64,000 nucleotides of DNA from Paramoeba atlantica. Its lineage: Eukaryota > Discosea. A program made the position numbers and the translations under genes. The notes beneath the pieces are model-generated. The model was not told the origin of the DNA, did no database searches, and saw only the letters and a program-made list of their open reading frames with translations. Location of the stretch: assembly GCA_977017575.1 (NCBI GenBank), contig CDRNVI010000149.1, forward strand, positions 1-64,000, written 5' to 3'. The stretch's first letter is position 1. Each line of letters opens with the position of its first letter. Below, piece by piece: positions 43,401 through 55,968 of this stretch.

Positions 43401-45822
43401 TATTTGTATTATTTTCATTTTTAGAAAATTGTTATTCAGTTTTTGATGTTTAAAAGTTCATTTCCAAACAAGTTACAAATAAAATTGAATATTTTACTCA
43501 ATTTTACAATTTATTTGATTTATTTACAAAAAAAAAAACATATTTCCCTTTGTTTTTGATTATTTCCCAATCACTTTTTTCAATGTATAATTCAATATTT
43601 GTATTATTTTCATTTTTTCTCAATTGTTATTTAGTTTTTGATGTTTAAAAGTTCATTTCCAGACAAGTTACAAATAAAATTGTACTTTTTACACAATTTT
43701 ACAATCTATTTGACTTATTTACAAAAAAAAAAACATATTTCCCTTTATTTTTGATCATTTCCCAACCACTTTTTTCAATGTCTATTTGTATTATTTTCAT
43801 TTTTAGAAAATTGTTATTCAGTTTTTGATGTTTAAAAGTTCATTTCCAAACAAGTTACAAATAAAATTGAATATTTTACTCAATTTTACAATTTATTTGA
43901 TTTATTTACAAAAAAAAAAACATATTTCCCTTTGTTTTTGATTATTTCCCAATCACTTTTTTCAATGTATAATTCAATATTTGTATTATTTTCATTTTTT
44001 CTCAATTGTTATTTAGTTTTTGATGTTTAAAAGTTCATTTCCAGACAAGTTACAAATAAAATTGTACTTTTTACACAATTTTACAATCTATTTGACTTAT
44101 TTACAAAAAAAAAAACATATTTCCCTTTATTTTTGATCATTTCCCAACCACTTTTTTCAATGTCTATTTGTATTATTTTCATTTTTAGAAAATTGTTATT
44201 CAGTTTTTGATGTTTAAAAGTTCATTTCCAAACAAGTTACAAATAAAATTGAATATTTTACTCAATTTTACAATTTATTTGATTTATTTACAAAAAAAAA
44301 AACATATTTCCCTTTGTTTTTGATTATTTCCCAATCACTTTTTTCAATGTATAATTCAATATTTGTATTATTTTCATTTTTTCTCAATTGTTATTTAGTT
44401 TTTGATGTTTAAAAGTTCATTTCCAGACAAGTTACAAATAAAATTGTACTTTTTACACAATTTTACAATCTATTTGACTTATTTACAAAAAAAAAAACAT
44501 ATTTCCCTTTATTTTTGATCATTTCCCAACCACTTTTTTCAATGTCTATTTGTATTATTTTCATTTTTAGAAAATTGTTATTCAGTTTTTGATGTTTAAA
44601 AGTTCATTTCCAAACAAGTTACAAATAAAATTGAATATTTTACTCAATTTTACAATTTATTTGATTTATTTACAAAAAAAAAAACATATTTCCCTTTGTT
44701 TTTGATTATTTCCCAATCACTTTTTTCAATGTATAATTCAATATTTGTATTATTTTCATTTTTTCTCAATTGTTATTTAGTTTTTGATGTTTAAAAGTTC
44801 ATTTCCAGACAAGTTACAAATAAAATTGTACTTTTTACACAATTTTACAATCTATTTGACTTATTTACAAAAAAAAAAACATATTTCCCTTTATTTTTGA
44901 TCATTTCCCAACCACTTTTTTCAATGTCTATTTGTATTATTTTCATTTTTAGAAAATTGTTATTCAGTTTTTGATGTTTAAAAGTTCATTTCCAAACAAG
45001 TTACAAATAAAATTGAATATTTTACTCAATTTTACAATTTATTTGATTTATTTACAAAAAAAAAAACATATTTCCCTTTGTTTTTGATTATTTCCCAATC
45101 ACTTTTTTCAATGTATAATTCAATATTTGTATTATTTTCATTTTTTCTCAATTGTTATTTAGTTTTTGATGTTTAAAAGTTCATTTCCAGACAAGTTACA
45201 AATAAAATTGTACTTTTTACACAATTTTACAATCTATTTGACTTATTTACAAAAAAAAAAACATATTTCCCTTTATTTTTGATCATTTCCCAACCACTTT
45301 TTTCAATGTCTATTTGTATTATTTTCATTTTTAGAAAATTGTTATTCAGTTTTTGATGTTTAAAAGTTCATTTCCAAACAAGTTACAAATAAAATTGAAT
45401 ATTTTACTCAATTTTACAATTTATTTGATTTATTTACAAAAAAAAAAACATATTTCCCTTTGTTTTTGATTATTTCCCAATCACTTTTTTCAATGTATAA
45501 TTCAATATTTGTATTATTTTCATTTTTTCTCAATTGTTATTTAGTTTTTGATGTTTAAAAGTTCATTTCCAGACAAGTTACAAATAAAATTGTACTTTTT
45601 ACACAATTTTACAATCTATTTGACTTATTTACAAAAAAAAAAACATATTTCCCTTTATTTTTGATCATTTCCCAACCACTTTTTTCAATGTCTATTTGTA
45701 TTATTTTCATTTTTAGAAAATTGTTATTCAGTTTTTGATGTTTAAAAGTTCATTTCCAAACAAGTTACAAATAAAATTGAATATTTTACTCAATTTTACA
45801 ATTTATTTGATTTATTTATAAA
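37441..45822. repeat. Satellite array: 22 dimers of 382 bp (195 + 187 bp)
   Basis: A tandem array with a two-monomer higher-order unit. Monomer A (195 bp) contains ATAATTCAATATTTG, TTCCAGACAAG and TTGTACTTTTTACAC. Monomer B (187 bp) contains AATGTCTATTTGTA, TTCCAAACAAG and TTGAATATTTTACTC. Both share TTTTTGATNATTTCCCAA and a run of 11 A before CATATTTCCC. The A-monomer landmark at 37479 recurs at 37861, 38243 and 38625, and at 45501 after exactly 21 periods of 382. Units look identical except the first, whose A monomer has TTCCAAACAAG, and the last, which decays at its end. No coding frame is present. Confidence 0.97.
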
Positions 45823-45989
45823 AAAAAACTAAAAAACTGAAAAACTGAAAATTTGAAAAACTGAAAAATTGAAAAATTGAAAAATTGAAAAATTGAAAAA
45901 TTAAACAATTGGAAAATTGGAAAATTGGAAAATTGGAAAATTGGAAAATTGGAAAATTGGAAAATTGGAAAATTGGAAAATTAAAAGAA
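45823..45989. repeat. 8-bp minisatellites
   Basis: Two adjoining runs: GAAAAATT units (about 45836-45905) and GGAAAATT units (about 45908-45980). They form the distal border of the satellite. Confidence 0.9.
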
Positions 45990-46055
45990 TTGAACTTGAG
46001 ACTTCAAAAATGAGAAATTGAAGAAAAGAACAACTAAACTATCATACTCATCTTT
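45990..46055 (-). mobile_element. Decayed SINE1 head
   Basis: On the minus strand, GTATGATAGTTTAGTTG, then CTTCAATTT, then AAGTTCAATTC, in the order and spacing of the SINE1 tRNA-like head. No central block or tail follows. Identity is low, so this call rests on the two boxes and the CTTCAATTT between them. Confidence 0.45.
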
Positions 46056-46271
46056 AAAAAAACAAAAAAATAAGAAAGTTAATGAGATTAATTTAAATTT
46101 TTTTTTATTTTTTCTTTTTTAACATCATTTCTTTTGTATTAATCTTTTATATTTCTTCTTCAAAATAAAATCTAAAATTAATATCTTTTTCACTACTTTT
46201 CAAATTAAAAACTTCTCAAAATATTATTTTATCATATAAAAGAGTTTTTTATTCAAACTTTAAATCTTAAT
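46056..46271. other. AT-rich sequence, no feature seen
   Basis: Mostly A/T with short runs of AAAACTTCTC and TTTTTATTTTTTC. No repeat family or gene was recognised. Confidence 0.6.
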
Positions 46272-46488
46272 TAAGTTTAAAAAAATATTCAAATATGAAA
46301 TATTATAAATATATATAACATCTTTATTTAAATTCTTGTTGAATTCAATTCAATTGATTAAAGTTTATTATCATTAATATCCTTATTACTACATTTTCTT
46401 TTCTTCACTTTTTCACTTTTTGATTTCCCCAGTTTTCAATTATACTTCTTTAAACTATTGAAACCTTAGAAGTAAAACAAAATCTACC
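46272..46488 (+). repeat. Left LTR of the Ty3/gypsy fossil
   Basis: About 215 bp, ending AACAAAATCTAC. It aligns with 51504-51711 throughout. Its 5' edge is worn and the start is approximate. It is more AT-rich than the right LTR. Confidence 0.8.
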
Positions 46489-49400
46489 TTGGTGATGCTT
46501 CAATTTGAATAACCAATAGAAGAAGCATTTGATCTTGAGAAATTGCTTAGAGGAAACTCCAAGCAGAACAATTGGTGAAGGCAATTCATTTCCTGGTTGT
46601 GCAAAATGAAGAGTTGGTGTGAATAAAGAAGGAGTTTTTAAAGATGAAAGAACCAAACTACAAATCTTAGAAACAACATTGGAAATTGATAATTAAAGAT
46701 GTGAATTTCCAAAACCCAGTCCAAGTCTCTCAATTTTGCATCTAAAAAAAGAGTATTGAACAAGATATTTGACCAAACATACTTGAGTTCAGAAAACAAA
46801 TCAAGTTTGCAAGGGCAATTGAAACTCATTAGGCCAAAAGTTGGATGGATTACCTTTGAATTTGTTGTATACCCTTAATAGATTCTTTGGTGAGAAAGTT
46901 GTCCTTATGGAACAGCAGAAGTTTGATCTTTTTTGAGTACCTGATAAAAAAGTTACTAATCAAGAATTTCAGGTGGTAACTATAGAATATCTGCACCTGT
47001 TCTTGAAGATAAGAGAAACTCCCTTTCAGGAAACCTATGTGAAGGAAGCAATGTAAGAATTCAAAAATCCAATCTTCCAAGGTCTAAATAAAGTGTTTGT
47101 TAGGGGGGGAACAGATGAGTATTAAAGAACCAAAGAAAAATTGAAGAGGAGTGAACCAATAACCTGTTTTCTTTCATCCCTGGATGAGCACTGTGGATAA
47201 ATATGGTGATGCTGCAGCAAGGAAATATAAACATATGAGTCTTGTTAATTGGAACAAAAGAGTTCCAGGAAAGAGAGGATGTGGGGATTTCAGTTGGAAA
47301 ATACTTTACTTGTGAACTCCTTGGATGTGGGATATTAACTCTTGAAGAACTTAAAGAAAAAGCAAATGGTTTGTCAATTCTTTTAAGAGTAAAAAGGAAT
47401 TTACTCAAAATACTTGGCAACAAGACAAGATGGTGGTTAAGATGAGTGAAAATGGCTTCACAATCCATATTAGCAACCTAGTAAGAGACTTGAATCCTAA
47501 AATATACCAAATAAATGATAAACTGTTCAACATACCTTGCATGGTCAATGATATTTACTACACAAGCACTTTGTGATTCTAGGGCTTGCAGGATAGATGT
47601 TGTGGCAAGAACATTCCTGAATAAAGCAATTCCCAAACTTTGGAGACCATTACAAAGGAAATCAAAGGAAATTACATTTCCTTAGCTGACAAATCATCAA
47701 TAATGCCAACTGACTCCTTCCCAATCCTAGAGAGATTGGAGAATTAAAAATAACTACACAAACAAGATTGGATCCTAGATCAATCTTAGCAATTGAGGTC
47801 AGACAGAAAAAAAAAGTTCTACAACTGAGATTTGATCATGTGAGACAATATATCTACACTACCTGAATTGAGATTATGAATGTTGGAAATACCTCATTCT
47901 CACTTGAAAAAGGGTCTACATGTTGTAAAACACATTAATGTTACAGAAAAGGATGCAGAACAAACCATTGCAAAACCTCTTGATAAAAGACCAGTAAAAC
48001 TTCACCAAAGGAAGTCAGATGAAAGAATGTAGAAAGATAAATTGGTCACTCCAGAACTACAGCCTCAAGAGGACTGCCATGGAATGGCAAAACACATGTG
48101 CAATCAAGGAGGTTGGGGATTCTCAGAAGAAACAGCATCAATGTTCTTTAGCAAATATCCTATTGAGAGATGGTCAGAAAAATCTGGAAGAAGATGAAAA
48201 GATGATTCCAGAGGAATATGAGGAGTTCACAAAGAAAACTGACCTCACTCTTAGTGATCTCAATCTTGATCAAATGATTCAACTCTGTAAACTCTTTGAA
48301 AAATACAAAGAAATGTGGGACATACTTAGCAATGCTCCAATCATGCATACAGATGCAACAGAGTTCAAAATTGAACTTAAAAATGAAACTCAAGAGCCTT
48401 TTAGATGAGCTTATTATACAAAGGAGACAGTTAAAAGGACAATTGAAGAGAATCAAATCCAAGAGATGGCCAAGAGAAGAGTCATCCAATCATCAAATTC
48501 ACCATGTGAGTGGCAAAAAAGCAAATGAAAAAGTCTGATTCTATGTGGATTACAGAGAATTAAATGAAAGAACTAAGAAATGGAGTTATCCAATACCAAA
48601 AAAATTAATGATATGTTGTCATACCTGGGTGAATCCTCATTCTTTTCAACATTGGATATGACTGCAGCATTTTAGTCAATCCCAATCCAAGAGGAGGACA
48701 AGGGAAAAATGGCTTTTGTTCACAATTCAGACTGTGGGAATGGAATTCAATGCCATTTGGATTAACAAATGCTCTGGCAACACAGCAACATTTTATAGAT
48801 ACAATACTTGCTGGCTTGCAATAATATATATCTGTATTAATTATATTGATGACATAGTTATCTTCTCAAAAACCTTTGAGAAACATATTCAATCATTAGT
48901 AGAGAAAGTGCTGGATAGATTAAAGGAAAATAAGTTGCAAATTAACCTGAGTAAAGTGGTGAAAGATCTTTCACATTACTTGGATATACAGCAACAAAGG
49001 ATGGAATTTTGGCTAATGACAAGAAAGTCAAGGCCATAAAACATTTTCCACAACCAACCAATCAAAAGGAATTACAATCACTCTTAGGATTGGTTAGTTG
49101 GTGTAGGAGATTCATCCACAATTGTTCTCAAAAAACATACCACCTTCGAGAATTACTGCTACAACCATTATTTGAATGGGTTAAGGAGGCAGATAATGAA
49201 TTTCAGGAAATGAAGGAAACAATTGCAAGAATACCAATGCCAAATTTCAGAAAAACATTCTATATTCATGTGGACACATCAAAAAATGGTTATGATTCAA
49301 TACTGACACAACACCCTGATGATCCTCTTGATAAACCAGCACCAAAAAGGTCAGGAATACCAAAAAAGCACAAAATAGTCGCTTTCACAAGTCTGGCTTT

Positions 49401-51503
49401 GCCAAAACACAATAAAAATATACAAATTCTGAACAAGAATGTTATGAGGCTTACTGGGCAATTAACAAGTTTAAGGAATTCATTATGGGAAGAGATGTGG
49501 TGATTTTTAGTGAGCACCAGAGTCAACAGTCAAACTGTGCAACTCCACAGTAAGCAAACAAGAAGCAAACTTATCTGTGGGTGGCTGCTGGAAATAGCAG
49601 CAGTTGCAAGTCAAATTCTACACCAACCTGGGAAAACACTGGTTATTCTTGATACACTCAGTTGAGCACATCATGTATTCTATCAAGAGGAAGATGCTCA
49701 AACTCCAATTAAGAAGTCCTGGAGAGACTGGGAGTTAAAAATGTGGAAAACAAAACAACATTTTAACAAACAAAAAATGGCAATATTGAAGCTCTGTTCT
49801 CTCTCAAAAACCTGTCATAGGGTAGATGAGTCCACCAGAGATGGAAAGGAGTTATTGGCTAAAATGGGTCAGTGCACAGAAAGCATGGGTCAGCTTGGTG
49901 GCCAATCTGCTCAAGGAAGGAGCAGGGGACTCTCTCAAGGATGACTATCTGGGATAGCTGTTGGGTCAGCTTCATGTAAGACACTGGGCAGTGTGATGGG
50001 TTAGCTTCAGACAATTCCCAGCAAGACTGAGTGTAATGACATTTCTGACTCTGGAAGTGAGGATGAATTTAGGTCAAGTACACAACCAGGTGAACCTACC
50101 AGAGTTCATACAGTGCCTGAAATACAACCTCTTATAAATAAGGAGCCAGAAGGAGCAAAACTGTCAGATACTGGTGCTGGCCACACTGGATCTGAGAATC
50201 AGAATGATTCAGAAAAACAATGGATCATAAAGGACCAAGAACAATACTGGAGCAATATGAAGGATCAATTTTGTCAAAGAATGAGAAATTTGATCTTAAT
50301 TAGAGAATACCTGAGTTTTGTAAAGACATTCAGAAATTATTGGAAACAAGATGACATTATTGTCTCAATAATACATATACCCATATCTTATCAATTGTGG
50401 ATGCCTTCACAGGGTACTTTTCATTATTTCTGCTGAAAGCTGTCATCACAAAAGAGATGGCACAATGCCTCTTGAAATATGTTACAATCCATTCAATGCC
50501 ACCGGAAATAGTGACTGATGGAGGGGCCCAGAAAGAACTCTTTGTGGAATTGACACAAATCTGGGGAACACACCATGCAAAGGTCTCCCTCTATAACCAC
50601 AAAGGAAATGGCAAAGTGGGAACAATTCATTCACCTGTTAAAAACATGATGAGGGCTTTATGTCCAGAAATATCAAAGGGACTGTGGGATTTGCTCCTTC
50701 CAATTGGTGGAATTTGCTTACAATACCCAAGTTCATTCTGTAACAAAACAAAAACCTTTCATGTTACAATTTGGTCGAATACCAACATATCCAATCAATG
50801 TTACACTGGGAACATCAAACCCAAAATTGGTTACTTCAGATGAATATGTGGCTAATGTGAGGGATAAGATGTTAGAAATCTTTCAACTGGTAAATGAAAA
50901 ATGAAGAGATTCCAAAGAACAAAGAGTTGATGACTATAATGCTCATCAAAGAACTCAAATTCTATCAGTTGGAGACTGAGTCCTTCTTCTAAATCATGAA
51001 AAAAGGAAGAAATTTAACCAAAAATTCAATCCAAGGACACAAGGTGATGTCCATATGATAACTGAGGTTGTTTCAGCTCAAATATATCGATTAAGGAATC
51101 TCAAAACAAGATGGATTCTTCCACAACCTGTTCATGGAAGTGAATTAATATGAAAGGGTTGAGATTGAAAAGGAACAAAACCTGATAAAGGAGAAAGAAC
51201 TCCCACCAGAAGATGGATGAAGAAGTCTGAGCTATAGAATTATCTCAGAAAGAGAATTTGATGGTTATCAACAATATTGTATGGAAATCCAACCACCTAC
51301 TGGAAGAAAATGACATGAGTGGTGGGAGAAAGAACACCTGGGAGGTACAAAAGAGTTGAAAGATTACCTCAAGGCAAAGAAGCCTCAAAAAGGTTATTGG
51401 TGGGCAGACTGATCAATAATGGGTGGATTTTCCCTGTAAGAACTTTGAATTTTGTTCAGAACTGACAAAGCTGCATTCAAAACTCTGCTTGCAAGGGGGG
51501 GGG

Positions 51504-51711
51504 TGTAAATAATTAAATATCCAAATATGGAATATTATAAATATGTATAACACCTTTATTTGAATCCTTGTTGAATTCAGTTCAACTGATTGCAGTTCAT
51601 TGTTGTCAACATCCTGTCACTGTGTTCTCTCCTCTCTACTCTCTCACTTGTTGATTTCCCAGTTTCTCAACTGTGCTTCTTTGAAACCTCAGAAATAAAA
51701 CAAAATCTACA
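51504..51711 (+). repeat. Right LTR of the Ty3/gypsy fossil
   Basis: 208 bp running from TGTAAATAATTAAATATCC to CAAAATCTACA, with TG...CA ends and an AATAAAACAAAATC polyadenylation-like stretch. It follows a run of G (51495-51503) typical of a polypurine tract. No clear target-site duplication is visible outside the element. Confidence 0.85.
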
Positions 51712-52925
51712 AAGGATTGCTCCATCCAAGAAAGCTTCACAACAAAAAAAAAACAAGATGTCACATAAAAACAAAAAGGAAAAAGGAAATGGAAATGGAT
51801 ATAAAAATAAAAAATAATATCGACAAGAGAGTGAGCCAGGCTGAGAAAAAAATAATCATAACAACAATAAATAACAACAATAATAAAATAACAAAATAAC
51901 AACAACAATATTCCAAACAAAGTACACTATTGGGGAGAATCAAACAAAACAACAACAGCAACATTCACAACAGACTCTTTGCCAACAAATACTTTCAGGG
52001 TGAAATCATTCCAAACAGTTTTAAATAATATATGTGACACAACCAAAAAACCTAGAATAAAGAAAGAAACAACAATCCATAAAAATAACCCAAACAGTAA
52101 TTCTCTCTCAAAGATAAGTTGAGGATCCAAACTTTTAAACAACTCTCCCAACAACATCTCAACCAACCAACAAAAGAAAACCAAATAATAATAAAAGCAA
52201 ACATAACAAAAAAAACCTTTTTTGAAGAAAAAAAAGAATAGGTCACACAAGTTCCAACAAACACAAGCAAGAAAAAACAGTCCAAAAAACTCACATCAGT
52301 AATTATTCAATCCCTCACTCTTGTTCCCTTTTGGAGGGGGATATCTTTTTTTTTGAATTTCATTCAAGAAAACAAAAAAAACCTAACTCTCAGATTCTCC
52401 ATCAACCCTCTGGCTCTCTGGTAACAAAAAAGAGAAGTAACCCACCAAAGAAAAGAAGAAATAAGAAAAAGAAAGCACAAAAAAACAGGAAAAGGAAAAA
52501 GAAAAAAAGAAAAAAAGAAAGAAAACAAAAAAAGAAAGAAAAAAAAGAAAGAAAGAAAAAAAAGAAAGAAAAAGAAAGAAAAAAAAGAAAGAAAAAGAAA
52601 CCACAACTTGAAGCAACATATTTAACCCAATCATGATCACAGTGACCTATGAAAGAAGAGAAAAAAAGAGAAAAGGAAAAAGAGAAAGGAAAAGAAACAA
52701 AAAGAGAGAAAAAAAAGGGAAGAAAAAAAAGGGAGAAAAGAAGGGAGAAAAAAAGAGAAGTAAGGAAAAAAGAAAAGAGATGATGGCAAGAACAAAAACA
52801 GAAAACTAGAGTGGGGAAGGTGCAACACTCTTTTTTTAGCCACAAAAAAAAGATTTTGGGGTTTCACAATTTTTTTTACCCTTTGTTTTTTTTGTTTTTT
52901 TTGTTTCCTTTCAATCCTTTTTGCA
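51712..52925. other. A-rich and homopurine sequence, no gene seen
   Basis: CAA/AAC-rich sequence to about 52330, then homopurine (GAAA)n-type tracts at 52440-52610 and 52640-52790. Open frames here translate to Lys/Glu or Phe/Ser runs only and are not credible genes. Confidence 0.7.
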
Positions 52926-52982
52926 TCTCCCAAGTCTTGGTCATGTTTCACAAAGACACTATCACACTCATCATCAAGACAA
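52926..52982 (-). repeat. 60-bp dispersed repeat, copy 1
   Basis: CAAGTCTTGGTCATGTTTC and CACAAAGACACTATCACAC recur with small changes at 55142-55201. On the minus strand both can encode a DDECD...VKHDQDLG type peptide. This may be a fragment of a host gene or of an unrecognised repeat. Confidence 0.5.
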
Positions 52983-53233
52983 AAAAAAACACTCAAACAG
53001 AAGGGATTGAAGAAAATTGGAACAAAAAGATGAAGAAAAATGAAAAAATTCAATATGTGGGAATTGAACCTGTCAGGTGAATAGATGGTTCTTGCCCTTC
53101 TCCTTACTCTCTTAGGTTCGAAAAAGAAGTCTTTCAATCCTCCTCCAAAGAAGAGAAGACAAAAATAGAAGACATTATTTGAAAAATAACAAACCAAAGT
53201 CACCAGGGTTACCAAAATGAACCTAGGATTTTC

Positions 53234-53277
53234 ATACTCTCTGGGTGCTAATTTGAAAATTCATACCCAAAGAGTAT
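53234..53277. repeat. 44-bp hairpin repeat, copy 1
   Basis: Inverted repeat with arms ATACTCTCTGGGTGC and CATACCCAAAGAGTAT around the core TAATTTGAAAATT. Related copies lie at 56567-56610 and 60307-60351. Confidence 0.75.
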
Positions 53278-55141
53278 AAGTTTTCTTCCTTGAGGTCATT
53301 TGAGCGTTGCTTGGATCACCACTGATAGGGAAAGAACCAAAATAACACTTCTTCATCCATTCAAGAACGAAAGTTCTTTTTATGGTTATCCAATAAGTTG
53401 ATTGTTTCAACAAAAAAAAAGATCAAAAGAGATGAGTTCTCTGGTCAAAAAAAATGAGAAAAAGGAGGCAAAAAGAAAAGATCAGAAGAGTAAGATAAAG
53501 GAAATAGGGGAAATAAAATGGAAACAAACAAAAAAAATCTAATGATAAAGAAAAAAGAAAAAAGAACCCTAGTAAGCTGATAGTCTCACAGCTTAACCAT
53601 CTCAGTCAGGTCCCATTTCTCTCGAAGCTCTTCTTTCTCAGAAGACAAAGGAATGCCAAATCAAAGGTTCCCAACATTGAACTGGGGTGAGTCATAAAAT
53701 AATTGAAGAAATAATTGAAATTCTCAAGGGTCCACCAGGTTTAATCCTCTTATAACATCAAAGAGAAAAGGGTTGTTTGAACAAATCAAAAGAACTTTTT
53801 AACTTGTTTATAACACTCTTTACAATCTTTTCAATTTGTTTTGCCTTTCTTGATCTTGAATGTTAATCACAAATAAATTATTAAAAGCCAAGTACAAAGT
53901 GGAGACATTATACAAAGAGGAAAGCAATTATCCCTTTTAAAAGAAAAGAAAAGAAAAAAAGTTAGTTTTTTTGATTAAAAAAAACAAAAAACAAAAAAAA
54001 ACATCATCATCACAACAAGACACCAAAACCCCTCCCTCCACCACAGGTATTCAACAAAACCAAATAACCATAACCCAAATATCCACCCAAGAAACAACCA
54101 CCTATAAACAACTGCCAACAAATAACAAATAACAAACAACAAAACAACAAACAACAATTCCCCCCCCACAAACAATGCACAATACTCCAGGAACAACAAA
54201 ACACAAAATAAAGAAGCTCCCTTCATTCAAAAGGAAAGTCAATGAATTTTAAAAAAAACAAAGGGGAAAGAAAGGAGGGAAGGAAGGAAGAGGAAAAAGA
54301 GAAAGGAGGAAAAGAGGGGGGAAAACAAAAGAGATAAAAAAGAAAAAGGGAAAGTAAAAAAGGGAGAAAAAGGAGAAAGATAAGAAAGAAAGAAACAAGA
54401 GGAAGAGAAGGAAAAACCTCTGATTGAAAGCAGATCAAGCAAGGGAAAAAAGAACCTTGGATGTGTGGTCTCAAGTCTCTCAGCAAGAATTGTATCATAA
54501 GAAGAAAAAGAGTTGTTTGAACAAATCAAAAAAACTTTTAATTTGTTCATAAAACTCAAAAATTGTTACCTAACTAACAGAAAAAGAAAAAAAAAAAAGA
54601 AAATGAAAAGAAAGAAAAAGAAAAGAGAAAAAAAAAGAAAAAAGAAAGAGGAAAAGGAGAAAAAAGAAAGAAAAAGAAAAAGAGAAAAAGAAAAGAGGGA
54701 GAAAAAAAAGGAGAAAAAAAAGGAGAAAAAAAAAGAAAAAAGAAAAAAGAAAAGAAAAAGAAAAAGAAAAAAAAGAAAAAGAGAAAGAGAAAAAGAAAAG
54801 AAGAAAAAGAAAAAAAGAAAAAGAACCAACAAAAAGATAGAGACTTTTGTGGTGTGTGCAGGGGAGGGGGGGAGGTTGTGTGTTACTCTCAAGAACATCA
54901 ATATGATCTGCCAGTTTCTCATCACACTCTTCCTGAGCATTTCAATCTTCTTCTCTCTCTTCTTCTGTTGTTCCTTTGAGGCTTTTCTTGGAGTTCTCAG
55001 AAACTGAATCAACATCATCAGTATTCTTCTCATCACCCACTTTCTCTTCATCATCATCCACTCGATTTTCGATCTCCTGATGACTCTTCACTGCTGTCAC
55101 CATCTTGTTTGCTCTTTTTTGGGAGGAGAAATAAAGCATCT
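53278..55141. other. Purine-rich spacer, no gene seen
   Basis: It contains a 55-bp repeat, TTGTTTGAACAAATCAAAA and surroundings, at 53763-53820 and 54501-54557. It also has a C-rich stretch of AACAAC repeats at 54040-54210 and a dense homopurine block at 54570-54830. A 74-residue minus-strand frame at 54942-55166 (KRDQDLEKMLYFSSQKRAN, acidic end) looks less random than the rest, but no family was recognised. Confidence 0.6.
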
Positions 55142-55201
55142 TCTCCAAGTCTTGGTCACGTTTCACAAAGACAGCACATCACACTCATCATTGAGATAGA
55201 A
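55142..55201 (-). repeat. 60-bp dispersed repeat, copy 2
   Basis: Second copy of the repeat at 52926-52982 (CCAAGTCTTGGTCACGTTTC, ATCACACTCATCATTGAG). It overlaps the start of the minus-strand frame at 54942-55166. Confidence 0.5.
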
Positions 55202-55968
55202 CACTTGAGAACTACAGTTGAAAGTTCCATACACATCCTGGATGTTCCTTCAGAGGCTTTGAAAATCTTTGAGCTTGAACAGAACAATCCCACAAACAAA
55301 CAAAAAACAAAATCACCAAAAAGACACCACCACAAAAAACAAAACTTAGACTGGAAAAAAAGGAGGGTGGTTTTGGGGAGGGGTGGTTCAATTCCCACAA
55401 AATTTTCCTTTTTTTTTTTGACTTTTTTTTTGTTCAGTGAAAGCATTGATTGGGGTTTGGTTTGGGCGGGTTTGGTTTGGGCGGGTTTGGTTTTTTTTTC
55501 GAAGTGAGGGGTTGGTTGTGGAGAGTTGTCTTCGAAAAATGAGAAACACTCAATGCAAGATGAATCTCCTTTCTGTGTCTCAAATATGTGTAAAACTTGG
55601 GATGTGCATCCTGTTGTTCTGGATTCTGAGCAAATTCGTGTGTGATGAAAAAGAAGAGGATCAAGTTGAGTGATTCTCAGGCGGCAATTTTGAGCGGTCC
55701 TCAATGCAATTGGATTATTATTATTTAGCTTTGCCCCAACACACCAATAGACACTTCACTGAACTGAGCCAACTTTTTCCAAAAAACACAGGTTTCTTCG
55801 TCCCCCTCCTTGACTTGACCCAACACACACACACACACAAAAACTCAAAACAAAAACTCAAAACACAAAAAAAACAAAAACCAATCAAAAACAATCAAAA
55901 ACAACCAAACCAAAACAAAACAAAGTAATCCCTTCTTGTGTGATTGATCGATAAATACAACTACTACT
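55202..55968. other. Spacer, no gene established
   Basis: Mixed sequence with CpG. A 15-bp tandem repeat GTTTGGTTTGGGCGG lies at 55456-55490, and a (CA)n at 55822-55838. The minus-strand frame 55156-55704 covers normal-looking sequence (LLFHHTRICSESRTTGC) but no family is recognised. GTGGTTCAATTCCCAC at 55383-55398 looks like a tRNA T-arm, but no matching A box was found. Confidence 0.5.

Larger units (their letters stand above)
46272..51711 (+). mobile_element. Ty3/gypsy LTR retrotransposon (fossil)
   Basis: A single element of about 5.4 kb with both LTRs. A primer-binding-like TGG starts right after the left LTR, and a G-run precedes the right LTR. A decayed Gag-like region occupies about 46.5-47.5 kb. 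The pol order is Ty3-type: reverse transcriptase (about 48.4-49.0 kb, with a YIDD box near 48.84 kb), RNase H region (about 49.0-49.5 kb), then integrase core (about 50.3-50.9 kb). It is broken, with well over ten breaks, and AT-biased. The two LTRs differ at many positions, so the insertion is old. Confidence 0.88.

Noticed and set aside
37441-45822. CRISPR-like array
   Set aside because: Repeats are contiguous with no unique spacers, unit length is 382 bp, and the context is a eukaryotic transposon landscape.
46272-51711. Minus-strand frames inside the Ty3/gypsy fossil
   Set aside because: They are shadows of the element, which reads on the plus strand from LTR to LTR.
53050-55400. tRNA genes or a third SINE family at 53055-53110, 53578-53630 and 55383-55398
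   Set aside because: Each has a T-arm- or A-box-like piece (GGTTCAATTCCC, TGGTTAAGCTG), but none has a matching partner box at proper spacing or a foldable cloverleaf.
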